Below, piece after piece: positions 23,029 through 34,900 of a stretch of DNA of 64,000 bases. The notes beneath the pieces are model-generated. The model was not told the origin of the DNA. It saw only the letters and a list, made by a program, of their open reading frames with translations, and ran no database searches. How positions within the stretch are numbered: position 1 is the stretch's first letter; the number at the start of each line of letters is the position of its first letter. A program made the position numbers and the translations under genes. Origin of the DNA: Aspidapion aeneum (Eukaryota > Arthropoda > Insecta > Coleoptera > Brentidae); NCBI GenBank assembly GCA_963576565.1, contig OY755038.1, positions 200,543,013 through 200,607,012 on the forward strand. Reading direction: 5' to 3'.

Positions 23029-23225
23029 GTTTTAGTGGGTAGTGAATTGAACTGAGCCGTCAGGCTCGGCTATGTAACGCTCATTCGGGTGAAGCCGGCT
23101 CGAGTCGACTAACTGTGAGAGAAACATTCAGCAAGCGATATGATGATGCAGATGAAGGCCAGTATTATTAATTTCGCCCTGTTGAAGTTTACACTTCTGC
23201 CATGTGGTCTTAAGCAGACACAATT
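23029..23225 (-). repeat. Dispersed repeat R1, copy 2
   Basis: Inverted copy of 9116-9375 with the same GAGCCGTCAGGCTCGGC, CTCGAGTCGACTAACTG and GATGATGCAGATGAAGG landmarks. It lacks the ~52-bp insertion of copy 1. Confidence 0.75.
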
Positions 23226-23462
23226 TTTAATACCATTCCTTATTATTTCATTTTCGATGAGTACTTCCCCTCCATGTACTTCTATATCTCTCTTCGGAGA
23301 GGCTGACAGATATTCGGGTCTCGTTTTCTGCAGCAGTACCCTGCAGTATTCTGTCCATTTTTCTGGTAAAATGATCTAAATATTTACTTTTTCTTTTGTT
23401 GGGTTTAATTTTAATTTTTTTTTTCATGTGGATCAAATTTCTTAGCTGTCTTCTGTAGTGTA

Positions 23463-23527
23463 CCGAACCGAACCGAACCGAACCGAACCGAACCGAACCG
23501 AACCGAACCGAACCGAACCGAACCGAA
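23463..23527. repeat. (CCGAA)13 pentanucleotide tract
   Basis: Exactly 13 uninterrupted CCGAA units (TTCGG on the other strand), 65 bp. Shorter runs of the same unit are at 9211-9222, 25124-25133 and 27198-27216. The unit differs by one base from the common insect telomere repeat TTAGG, but the tract is internal. Confidence 0.98.
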
Positions 23528-23738
23528 TGCCAGTGTAAAACCACAGGTCATTAGACAAAAAAGTCTATAGTGTACTACTACAGAAGCAAATATTGAATCG
23601 ATAAGTTACGAATAGGTTGTTCCTGCAGTTCTGTAGCTTTTGAAGTTTTCAAACTTCATAAGCTTTTAGAATTGAGAACATATTTGCTGAGCTGATAAAA
23701 AATGGCGATGAAAATTTATGGCGGGGCGTTAACATGAT

Positions 23739-24540
23739 CTACGAGGGTTGTCTTCTTAGTTTTAAATGTACAGCTGGAATAAAACAATAGATAACCTGTA
23801 AAGACTTACTTACTTATTGTTTTTTGAAGTATTCTCCACAAAAATCAATGCACTTTTGTATGCGCTCAAACCAGTTGTCAAGGCTGTAATTCCACTCCTT
23901 TGCTGGTAATGTCAAAATTGCATTCTTTCAGGCGTCGACTGCTTCCTCTGGCGACTGAAATCTTTGACCACACAGTCCATTCTTAATTTTCCGAATAGTA
24001 TAGAAATCGTTGGGTCTCAGTTCTTGACTGTATGGAGGATGGTCTGACAATTCGATGTTTTGTTGATCTAAAAATTCAATGGTTTTTCAATCGATGGATG
24101 ATTCGTCGTTCGGGGTTCGTTTCTCGAAACTCGAGCGATGAGTTTGAGCAAACAAATGGTGATGCACCAATCGGCAGTCACAGTCCTTTAATCTTCCACA
24201 GGACACTTGTTGTTAGCTTTTCTTCATCATGAAACACCCGAACAGACGACTGGCGTGTATTTTTGGGTTCATATTAGTAAATCCATCATTTATCACCTCT
24301 AAAAATGCTGTACACCTTTTTTGAGTTTCCTGACACTAATTGACCCCAGCTTGTTTCTGTTCTTTTGGTAACAGGTGCGGTATCCAGCGGGAATTGAATT
24401 GAGGTCTTTAAAATCCTCAATGAAGTCTCAATCTGGCGATATCTCACTTGTCGATCTTCCTTTTTTGTAGCATGTTGCTGGAATTGCTTAACACTATTTA
24501 TATAAATTGATTTTATCGGTTAATTGGATTGAATTTTGAG
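23739..24540 (-). pseudogene. mariner-type transposase relic, minus copy
   Basis: On the minus strand: KIKNGLCGQRFQSPEEAVDA and then LDNWFERIQKCIDFCGEYF, the typical C-terminus of a mariner-like transposase. Upstream are remains of the HQDNA-type second-aspartate region and a PETKRQSS-like segment. It has many stops. Its 3' end CTACGAGGGTTGTC at 23739 matches the end CTCGTAG at 60367 of another copy. It faces a plus-strand copy that starts at about 24600, so the pair forms an imperfect palindrome. Confidence 0.8.
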
Positions 24541-24599
24541 ATTTTTGAATCACTTGAGTTTCTAGCATGCCGAACGATACTGATGTCGTTATTAAAACT

Positions 24600-24985
24600 T
24601 AACCTCAATCTTCACACAGTGTCAGAAAACTCTAGAGCGCTTTGAGGCAGGAAACTTAAAATACGTGTACATCATTGTCAGTGGTTTTGAATCGTGGATT
24701 TACTGATATAAACCCGAAAGTAAACGGCAGTCGTCTGTTTGTGTTTCGTAAATCAAGAATGGAATGAGTGGTCAAAGATTTCAGTCGCCAGAGGAAGCAG
24801 TCGACGCCCCCAGGAATGCAATTTTTGAAAGTACCAACAAAGGTTTATTAGGTGTAATTACAGCTTTGACAACTGGTTTAAGCACATGCAAAAGTACTTA
24901 GAGAATACTTCGAGAAACAATAAAGTCTTTAAATGTTATGCTTTATTCCAGCTGTATATGCAAAACTTAAAATACATCAATGTGA
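24600..24985 (+). pseudogene. mariner-type transposase relic, plus copy
   Basis: The plus strand reads TLERFEAGNLKYVY and SGFESWIY, where the first catalytic aspartate (usually in the DESW motif) is phenylalanine. After a deletion at about 24755 it continues GQRFQSPEEAVDA. The order is that of the minus copy beside it, and of the relic at 59945. It is dead through stops and the internal deletion. Confidence 0.75.
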
Positions 24986-25154
24986 ACAGAACGATCTAAC
25001 TCGACTCTGGGTCGATTAATTAGTTGCATACTTTGCCGAGTGTACCGGATCGATCCGGTTCAATACCCTTGGACCTTTAGTCGTCAATATATCTGTGGTT
25101 TTTCTTCAAAAAGGTTAAATGAAACCGAACCGACCCATACGAAAAAATAAACCT

Positions 25155-25360
25155 GAAACTCCCGGGTATTATACGAGCTCTTGATAACCCCCTATTGAGA
25201 ATTCGTCCACCAACTTATATTTTCTTTTGGTATTTTCAATACTCGCAATACTTTTCATATTATTTTATAACTCTGGACTTAAGATATTTACTGAGGCTGA
25301 TTATATCTGTCTTCGTAGCGACGTGAAATTTTGCCGAAACTCCCGGGTAGTATACGAGCT
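25155..25360 (+). repeat. Direct duplication, 181-bp spacing
   Basis: GAAACTCCCGGGTA(T/G)TATACG starts at 25155 and 25336, and similarity continues weakly downstream. It looks like an old tandem duplication of a ~180-bp unit. Confidence 0.55.
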
Positions 25361-26064
25361 ACTAACTAGTGTCGTCTTTTTAAGGACTCACTCACAAATT
25401 TATTTTGTGTTTATTTTTTATTTTTTATTAAAAAAGTAGTGACACCCTGTACGTTAAAGCTTCTCAACGCGTTCGAAATTTGTTCTCTCGCTTTCCTATC
25501 GGGCAAAATTAATAAAAAAGTTTCTCGTGAAATTTTCAAACCTTTCGAACAATTTTACAATCGACTTTTAGAAACAAACTTGATATTAAAAGTTTTTAGC
25601 AGGTTTTGTGTGTCTAACTTACAGCGTTTTAAGTTTTGAGAAGAAAAATTATCAAAAATGACTGATTTATGTTTGCCTATCGCATCAGATGAAGATGTAC
25701 AGGGGTTTTATTTGCAATGAGATCATAAATGGGAAACTTGGGTATTAATAAGAATAGCTAACAAAACTGCGTTTCTCATTGAAAAAGAAAAATTACTAAT
25801 TTGCTAGTGCTTTATAAGAAAAAATTAATATTTTCCTAACAAAATTTGAAAAAGTTATCTTTTTGATAAATCACGTAATTGCCAAGTTTCAATTGTTCTT
25901 CTACAATCGTTCTCAAGCACCTCAAATATACAATTTTCAAACTATTCTTTCATCAATATTGTTTACTCTGCTTTATGTTTGTTTTATTTACTTATTTCTG
26001 ACAAATTTTTAAAAGATTATCAAAACAAATGATATACCAAAGGTAGCATGATATTATTTCAAAA
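25361..26064. other. Unassigned DNA
   Basis: CACCCTGTACG at 25443 resembles an end of the TA-flanked TIR family. Otherwise nothing is recognised. Confidence 0.45.
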
Positions 26065-26066
26065 TA

Positions 26067-26857
26067 CGAGGTGTGACAATTAAATTTTAAGACTGGCCCC
26101 CGTACTAACAGGTTTTAAAACTCCACGCCTCGGGCGGTTGCAGTTCACCTGAGGATGGCCCAAAACGTCGAAACCGGTCCGGTCGTGGATTGGCATGGAT
26201 CACTTGTTCCTGACTATCAGGACGTGTTCCAGACGGGGATCACTCGTATCCCTGTGATCGACGTTGGAGATAGTGAAAACCAAACAGTTTTAACAAGTTC
26301 CCAACGAAAGCATCAAGCCAGCAGTATATTTCAATGCCGGTAGGGGTATTTCCCTCGGAGTAGTTGTTTCTGTTGGTTTCACAAAAGCTATGCTCATTGG
26401 TTTTTTTTTCGATATTAGCGTTGGTATTCTTATTGAATGGGCGCGTGAGGGTCAAACAGTGAACCAACATTTATATTTGGAAGTAATTATGTAGCTAAGG
26501 CAACGTGTAAGGAAAAAACGTCCAGATTTGTGGAAGAACAACGCGTGGCTGCTCTACCAGAACAATGCACCGCCCCACAATACCCTATGCGAACTCAACC
26601 TGTTTCCGAAAGTAAAAAAATCGTTAAAAGGAACCCCTTTTGAAGTGTTAGAACACGTGAAGAAAAAAACGGCAAGACTTCTTAACAGCCTCTCTTCTGA
26701 TGAGTTCTAAAATTGCTTCCAACATTGGAAAAAACACATGCAATGCTGCGTCGACAGAGAAGGGGACAACATTGATGGGGAACATCATTAAGTTGTATTA
26801 GTATTTAAATAAAGTAGATTTTTTACAACAGTCTTATAATTTTATTGTCACACATCG
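26067..26857 (+). mobile_element. mariner transposon, internally deleted
   Basis: 791 bp between TA dinucleotides (26065 and 26858). The ends are ~31-bp inverted repeats: CGAGGTGTGACAAT at the left, ATTGTCACACATCG at the right, followed inward by AAATTTTAAGACTG and its complement. Full length would be about 1.3 kb. The segment at about 26125-26270 (CTGAGGATGGCCCAAAACG onward) does not look like mariner and may be foreign. Confidence 0.85.
26440..26790 (+). pseudogene. mariner transposase C-terminal relic
   Basis: EGQTVNQHLYLEV, then RQRVRKKRPDLWKNNAWLLY, QNNAPPHN and ELNLFPKVKKSLKGTPFE. It is close in sequence to the relic at 16365. The second catalytic aspartate (HQDNAP in relatives) is asparagine here (YQNNAP), and a deletion joins PPHN directly to the LFPK segment, removing the third aspartate region. 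Stops at about 26491 and 26708. It is inactive. Confidence 0.8.
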
Positions 26858-27414
26858 TATGATTATATCAGTAATCATTGTTTTAAACTTTGACAATTTA
26901 AAGAGGAAAGGGGGATTCATTAAAATACAAATTACTGAGGTTTCTTTTGATAATAGTTTTTTTAGAATATTTTAACTCATTCATGACAATAGGTATACTT
27001 GAAAAACAAATCTTCTTTATTTACATAAATACTTGTTGATTCTTTAAATTTTTTCTAATCTCTTCATAATATTTTAAATGTGTTATTTTATGATTTTCCG
27101 ACAAAATCAACAAAGTTAAAATAACAATAATAATAAAAACTTTATAGTTCAAATCAATTTTGTCAGTGGTTGTTATTTTTGTTAAAAAATAAAAATGAAC
27201 CGAACCGAACCGAACCGACCCAGAACAGTTTTACCAGTAAGATTTTATCCCAAATTTAATTAAAAAAAACTGGCAAAAAATTAATAAACAGAAACAGCGG
27301 TTGACAAGCCCTTGACATATCTAAACCAGTGAACGAAATGTCAATGGTTAAAAAGCCCTAAACGGCGGCCATTTTTGGTTTACCGCTATTACTTTGGTCA
27401 AGTCCAATCCGCCA
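26858..27414. other. 5' flank of a candidate host exon
   Basis: AT-rich, with (CCGAA)n-like bases at 27198-27216. Near the end, CGGCGGCCATTTTTGG (27363-27378) resembles the YY1/Pho-type element common close to insect transcription starts. No TATA box was recognised. This could be the promoter and 5' untranslated region of the exon beginning at 27415. Confidence 0.35.
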
Positions 27415-27457
27415 ATGTTCTATTATCCGTGGTTCACTCCTTTGCGTTATGTGGCAG
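27415..27457 (+). CDS. Candidate host exon, 5' part, split by the LTR element
   Basis: CCGCCAATG opens the frame MFYYPWFTPLRYVA, which runs to the last base before the 5' LTR. If the 15.9-kb element and one GCAG duplication are removed, it joins in phase with 43349-43467 to make 54 codons ending at AAG|GTAGGT, a good splice donor. An in-frame stop upstream (27346) supports this ATG. The peptide is hydrophobic at first and then basic (NPLITKRYCLKPIQMAK), as in a mitochondrial presequence, with a second ATG (MAK) just before the donor. A dual-targeted enzyme such as NADP-isocitrate dehydrogenase is one idea, but nothing downstream confirms it. Other frames across the junction are also partly open, so chance is possible. 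Confidence 0.4.
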
Positions 27458-28974
27458 TGTAACAATATGGTTTTTGCAGATTTGCTTTAATTTATTTAAT
27501 ATTTATTTTAATATATTTGTCCACTTATTTCTTAAAATCAATTCAAATATTAACGGTTTCTTGATTTCTTTTCTCAGTGAAACCAAAAACCTAGAGAAAA
27601 TATATCTGGAAGTAATTATTTTTAATTTATGACTGTTTATGTTATCGCTGGTCTAGACCTTAAAAGCTCTATTCAGTACAGACATATGTTAAAGCAACCA
27701 TATAAGTATTATTTAAAATTATAGTTATACATAATATACCATACCCGTTTTGCCAGGGTCATCGTCTTAACTTATCTTGTCATATTTAAAAACAACAACT
27801 GTCATTGGCAAGCCTTAATAACATTTTGTTATTTGGCACTCTATATACGTATTGGAACATTTTCTCAGTTAACAAGCATTAATTAGTATGTTTTGCATCG
27901 TAACTAGCTTTAAGACATTTATTGAGAAAATGGCAACATAAAAACAGTTAGTTTTCAAGCGAGCTTTCTGACTGTGGTTAGTTTTTAAATGTATACGGCC
28001 AGTTCGTTCTTAGGGCCATTATCTTATATCAACTTCTTTAAATTGTAAAACTGGATAAACAAAAAAGTGATGTTCCAACGCTTGTGAAGGAATTTGGAGG
28101 TCCTGTCGTTCTTACTTTGGTGCTATCCTTTTCTATACCATAGTTTTCTGTCTCTGATTGCACCAAAGAGAAGTGGAAGGGACTTAGGGGTAGAGTACCT
28201 AGAAATTTCTTTACGGGTCGGAGGATAGAGTTTAGTTGGGTTTCTTTGGGTCAACTTCTTTCTTAAAATGGAGTTTTATTCAGGGGAAAATACTTTTCCT
28301 TTGAATAAATATCTTTTATTTAATTCTTAGTATAACTCAATTTCTATCTTAACATATTTTATTAATTATTTACCATCATTTATTTCTGAATTGAGTTATC
28401 GTTTATACCAGTTTATCACTGTTTTAATTAAATATCAAATTACTTTTTTAAATAAAACTTTCTTGTTGCCAAACATTTTGTTTATAATTTTATAATTTCC
28501 TTACCTTAAGTACCATACTATAACAGGTACCATCTGAATTAATTAGTTTATAAAAACATTTTTACATAATGAATTTTATAAAATAATAATTTATTTAAAA
28601 TATACCTATAAAAAGGTAAATAGAAAGTGTAAAATATTAAGATAAAAATGGTTGCAACCAATCTCAAAAAAGAGAAAATATAGTCTATAAGCAGTGATAA
28701 TGTCTAGTGTATGAAGAAAAAGAAGATGAAGAACAATTGAACAGGTATGTATATATTTCCTACATTGATTGATTTAATTGAGAAAAACACCTATAGCGCA
28801 CTTCCTTCAAGAACCGTCAAATTCCCTTTCGAGAGTTAAATTAGTCAATCAGTATCATATTTAATCTTTTAATTTACTATTTTTAAGTTGTTGCAAATTT
28901 GGTAGCTAACAACATTTAAGCCTTGACCACTTTATTTGACAGCACCACTGTCATATACAAAGGCCCCTGTTACA
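27458..28974 (+). repeat. 5' LTR of the giant element
   Basis: 1517 bp. Aligned by eye with 41828-43344 it has no net length change and about eight substitutions (for example ATATGG/ATACGG near the start and AGCACC/AGTACC near the end). It contains CTATAAAAAGG (TATA-like, 28606-28616) and, downstream, AACAG|GTATGT at 28744, a strong splice-donor match. The 85-codon frame at its start is identical in nature in both LTRs and is not a gene. Confidence 0.95.
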
Positions 28975-28977
28975 AAG

Positions 28978-28991
28978 TGGTGCCAGTAGAT
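28978..28991 (+). promoter_or_regulatory. Primer-binding site of the giant element
   Basis: TGGTGCCAGTAGAT begins three bases after the LTR. TGG is the complement of the universal tRNA 3' CCA. I cannot say which tRNA matches beyond the first 9-11 bases. Confidence 0.65.
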
Positions 28992-31900
28992 TTGGGTAAA
29001 TTAGTTTTTGGAAAATTTGTGAAAATTTTACGTTGCAATTTGAGAAAAACATAGTACTTTAGTTATGTCTAAGCCATTGGTAGTATTTTATAGGAAAAAC
29101 TAAAGGAAAATTTTAAAATTGTTCGTTTGAAAAGAAAATAGTTTTGCCTAGTTTTGTTTAAAACCAAAACTAATTTGTTGGAAGATGTGCTATAAATGTT
29201 ATCTTGGTTGTTTAAATTACTAACATTATAATCTGTGTTACAATTATTTTTTTGAATTTTTAATATTTTTGTATATCTTTTACTTAAGACAGATAACACG
29301 AGAAAAATTATATTTTTTCTGTTGGATATAAGATCAGTCTTAAACACTAAAAAAAAAAGATAAATTGGTAGAATGTTTTTTATTGAAAAGTTGAGTTTGA
29401 ATACTATCTGACTCCAGCACGCGATTAGTTAATCATTTTGCCTTATTAAGGCCTAACTAAATTCTAAACTTGAGTGATCACTCTTAACTCGTTGTTGAAC
29501 ACTAAGTCTGTCCTAACTATCATTATTTATTTTGTATTGTATAGTCAATGTAACTATCTAAACTGTTTAATCTAATTGGACAAAACAGTCCATCATTTTT
29601 AATTGTAACACAGTTGTTAAAATAAAGTCTCATTAAGGTTAATATTTTCTTGTATTGCTATTTAAAGTCTATTTGTAGAATCTTGTGGAATCATTTTTTT
29701 GTTGTAATTCAAAATTTTAAAGAAATCTTTTATTGAATACACATAAAAATTAAAATGCACTGCTGGCTGGAATAATAATTACCAACCCTTTCTCTGACAA
29801 ACTAGAGATTTTTAAGGACAACCGTCAAGTATAAATAAGAAGATATGATTTTTACTAATTAATTTATCGCATAAAAAAACTGCTATCAAGTTTTTTTTTA
29901 TGGTTCTTCAGTATTGATAGATATTTCTCAAAACCTTGTTAACTAAATATTTAAAAACATATTTGTTTTAATAATACAAAGATGTATTATAAGTCATTTA
30001 TATCCTTGATTTTTGTATTTTTCTTGGTAGATATCGATTTTTCTACTTTATTATGGTTTTATTGTTTTTAATACCTGTGCCAAGCGAAATGGCAAATAGA
30101 TTCCGCCAAATAATTTTATCATCATAATGCTCCAAAATGGAAAAAAAAATTTCATTAATAAACCTAACCTAACGTAATTTTTCATGAATATTGCACAAAT
30201 TTAAAAATTATAACTTTAGTTTCTATTTTTTTTTATTACTTTTCATACACAAGTGTGCATAGTAGTACACTATACCTCTGCTTACATGGTCTATCTGCAA
30301 CAGATAGTTGGCAATCATCATGACAATTTCATTTTGCATAAATTCGTGCTACAGGGCTATTGTTAAGTATCTAGTCAAAATAAATTTATTAAACTGACCT
30401 GGCTACTAGCTGTACCCTATATAAAATATGAATAAGATGTTTTTTTCTCTATAATCATAGATATATGATTTACTAGATCCACCTATCGGTAAGCATGAGA
30501 GGTATTCTATTTTAAAATTTCAAGTTTTATTTTGTTTTACAGATTTTCAAATTTTATATTTTTTGTTACAGACTGTTTTTCTTTGTATCTCAATAACTAA
30601 GTTGTCGAAAAAAAAAAAATTCATGAAGTTTAAGATACACAAACAAATCTTCTAAAATTTTAAGAGCACTATTTAATTAAAACCATAAACTAAGTGAATA
30701 AATGTAGCTATAGCTATTCGATTCTATATAATTATCATTAAATTAAGAATTTGCATTTTATGTTACAAGAAAGCTATGTTTCTTTAAAAACAACAAACAT
30801 ATCAAATTATTCTTGCTATATAATTTTATTAAACATATATTATTCTTTATAAAAAAGAACTTTATTCTTAGTTCCCAAGTTTTCAGTAAAGGTAAATGTC
30901 AAAAAAAGAACCTCTTGTATATTTGTTTTTTTTTTTCAGAGAGACTTTATTTTTCTTTAACTAACATGTAGGTAATATCCAAGTAAATTTATTTTTATAC
31001 TATTTTTAATCAAATTGAAAGATATTGTGTGGATGAACCTTTGTTCAAAGTAAAAAAGTATTTGTTGTCAAGTCGTTTCTGAAAAATGGTATAAATAAAT
31101 AGTATAAAATTTTAAATTGACGCCACTGCGATACCTTCAATTTTCTTTGATCCAGGTACTAAACTCTCCGGACAAAAATTATGTGTTTTGTTCGTTAACC
31201 GTCTTAATTATCTTAATTGTCTCTGGTTTAGAATAAATTATTATGTAGGTAATACCATAATAATTTATAATAAGAACATTTTGGGAAAAACCACAGTAAA
31301 ATTTCTATTAAGAGAAAAATCATTATCTTTGCCTTTAGAGAAATTAGAGCGTCTACGTGCGAAGTAAATAATTATAACTATTTGAGGTAATAAATAACCT
31401 ATTAATCATAAGTCTCTCATAAATTTTTAACATTTTTTAACATGAAAACTTAAAGCACAGTGTAGATTGTCGCTATGTTTAAACTAACTATTCCAATTAG
31501 ACCATCAATTTGTATCTAAAAACAATCGAAAAATTAAACTAACAATATTATTTTTAATTTAAAAATCATAATGTATGTTTCTTCATAAATGCTAAAAAAA
31601 ATCAAAAACTTCATTAAGTCAGCACAAGATGACAGTTATTTCTTTACAAGAAATTCTTACCTATGTCAATACAATCTTATACATTTGGTATGCGTCCAAC
31701 TTAGTAGATGTATTTTTGTCAAAAACAAATTGAAATTGTTCCCTGGAAAAAGGATATTAATGAATGATAACATATTTTAAATCTTAAAGTAATAAAATAA
31801 CAACTTTTCGCTAAAAATTTAAACCTTCAAGAGCAAACTAAACCTTAACGGTTTACTAATTACCGATTTGAAAGAAATAATGTAGCTTATTCAGAGAAAA

Positions 31901-34900
31901 TGCCATCCTATTCGTTTTGTTTAAGGCATGTACTGAACATTGTTAACAATATCTTAGAGGTACTGAAAAACGAAGTTTTCTATAATTTAATTTTTTAAAA
32001 AAATCAAAGCACATTTAAACTAAAAAAGTGCTAAATTACCTCTTGGGAAATGCCCAAAAACTTATTGCTTAATACCTATTTTATATAAAAAATATTTAAT
32101 CTCCTCGTCCTAGTCCTAGTCGTACCTACGACGACTTTATTTTACGACGATTTTATTTGAGAAAAAAAAAACGTACAAGCTGTACGTAAACAGTACTTGA
32201 AAAAAACTCTAACTTAGCACCAGTTTTTCTTCATAACTAACCAAGGTGAAGATCTCGTTTCTTTTGTGCACAATGTGTGTGATATCCACGCAGTGCGACA
32301 AACCACAGTACACAGAAAAAAAAATTAAAATTATTTTGAGTTTGTCATTTATTTGTTCGATTCAACTGTAATTTAATCAACTCTTGTACTCGCAATTTCA
32401 TCAATACGTAAAATATTTTTTTTTTTAATGGTGCTTTCTATCTATCTATTGAGCCTTCTTCGATCCATCTTTGGATATAGGCCTCCCCCAATATCTTTCA
32501 CTCTTTTCTGTATGTCGCCGTGTTCATCCATCAGTTCCCGCATGTTTCTTCAAATCGCCCGCCCATCTCATTTGTGGTCGTCCCCTACTTCTTTTATTTT
32601 CCCAAGGTTTCCAGTTTACAATACATTTGTTTGACAGAAAGACGATCGATTTAACAAATGTATTGGTGCTATCGACCATGTCTTAAGTGAAATAATATTT
32701 TGTAAAGCCACACAGTAGTTTTGGAAAAAACATGATCTATCCTAGCATTCTCATAATGCCACAAATAAACACGGTAAAGATTTTTTGATATCCGTTTTTG
32801 CTTGTTTTTAAGAAGATTTAACAACCAACTAAAAATTATTTTGATTAATTTGATAAAGCTGAAAATATTTTAATGTCACCTGTGTTACATATCTTTATGA
32901 CCATCAGTTTCTTTTAAGGGAGAAATTGCACAGTTTCCTGTAAAATACATTATTTTTGTAAAATTTTATTTAAGAAGGTACAGACAAAATTAAGAGCAAA
33001 TTTTAAATAGTTAAAAACATAATTAAAATAAATTAATTTGATAACATCATGCCATGTTTGAAATATGTAGGTATAAACCAACCCAGACCTAATCAGTGAT
33101 GTGAAATCGAAAAAAAAAGTAAAAACAATTAAAATTGTTTCTATAACTGAACCAAAGATAATGATATAAATAAATAAATCTATATTTTTTTTTATAATTT
33201 GACTTGCTTTTCAAAGTTGTTAAAAGTTTTTGATGTTTTTCCTAAAATAATAACTCACGTATTTTATTTAAGTTTAGTAGGTAATCATTTTATACTTATT
33301 CGTTCTAAAAGTTATATTATTTAAACAAATAATTATTGAAATAAATTTAAACAATTTGACCCATTTCACTTTTTACTAATCAAAAGATAATTTACATAAT
33401 TTAAATTAGGTTCTACGTAACCAATTAGCTAATTAATGAAACTAGATAATAATAATATAGATAATGTCTAATAAAGTTCTGGATTGCTTAAGAAGAAGCA
33501 ATAGCTAACACCCTTTGACATAAAAGTTAAAATAAACCAAAGAATTTGGTATTAAATATTTTGTAGATTAGATAGAGACAATTAAATTAATTAGATAAGA
33601 CATTATTATAGCATAGAGGAATACGTAGTATATATTTCTCTTTGGTTATATTTAACGTTACAAGACAAAGCTTTTTCTTTGCTTAAGGTACTGCGCTAAC
33701 TGCACTAGAAAAATATATTATGTAAAAAAAAATCAATTTATTCAAAATGGGAAAAAATCGTTCAAAATTAAAATGTGTCTACCATCTTCTGAAAGGAACA
33801 CATTTTTGTCTAAAGTACCCTCTTACAAAAGCATTTTAAGCTTGTTTTGAGAATTTTTAAAACACATGTTTAAATCAGGTACCTATAGACCTTTTTTGTG
33901 TAGCAACCAGAGCCTTTTGTAAATCGAGTCACAAGAGCTTTTAAAATGAAACACTATTTGGGAAAAACCCTTCTTTTATAGTATAAGAAAAGTAACATTT
34001 TACCTACAGTATCAATTAATCAATCAATCAATCAATTAAACTAGGTGTAAGTACTCTATACCCTGTTTTTATATTTTTCAAGAAAAAAAATGTATTTAGA
34101 AAAGTGCAGTTGTTTGTTTTGAATTTCATTCAAGTCGGTCAAGTGATTTTTGACTTGCTCAACGAAAACTTTATACATGCATCAATTTTATATTTTTGAT
34201 AAATCTTTAATAATCTTGATAAATCAGTAACGATCTGCTGCTTAAAGTTTATATAAAATGTCCTATAGGGTGAATTAGAAAGAAACCATAACATTTTAAA
34301 AACTTCTTACAGTTAGTCAATATATAATATCTTAAGAAAAATATTTAAATGTTGCCACTAAATTAGAACCTAGAATATGGCTATTTGTCAAAATCATGAC
34401 GGTTTTTACCTCGCCGTCTAAAAACTAAACATTCAGCACTAAGAAAGTAACTCACATTGAGCAGCAAGGCACTCACCCGTTGTTCAAGCGATCTACTGAA
34501 ATCCGTTCACTTAAATTTGTCTTTATGAATCTAATCAATTAATAGGTATGGATCTATATTTCTTTTTTTTTTATAAATTATACTATAAAGTAATTAAAGG
34601 CCTAGTTAACTATTGAGTTTTGTTTCTATTTTTAATTACTTTAAACGTATTATTTGAATTTTAAACTTAATTTGTCTTTTCTATAAAACAACTACTACAA
34701 GTAAAACCTATTGGTCTTTTTGTTTTGTTAAAATCAGAGGTTAAGATTTGGAAAAGTGAGATAAACTACTCTACTTAAGTTCTTGACACTTAAGTCAAAC
34801 CTTACTTTATTTTTCTTACGCTTTATCCAATGTTTATTTTAAAATTGATCAATGTTTTTTTTTCCTTAAATTTATAAGATCGTCTTTGATCCTAGTAAGC

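Noticed and set aside
23463..23527. Chromosome end or telomere
   Set aside because: The tract is short and has transposon-rich DNA on both sides.
23248..23544. 98-codon minus frame ending in SVRFG repeats
   Set aside because: Produced by the CCGAA pentamer; no independent coding evidence.
27375..27632. 85-codon frame running from the host flank into the LTR (and its twin at 41739-42002)
   Set aside because: The shared part is LTR DNA, with a hydrophobic chance peptide; present in both LTRs only because they are repeats.
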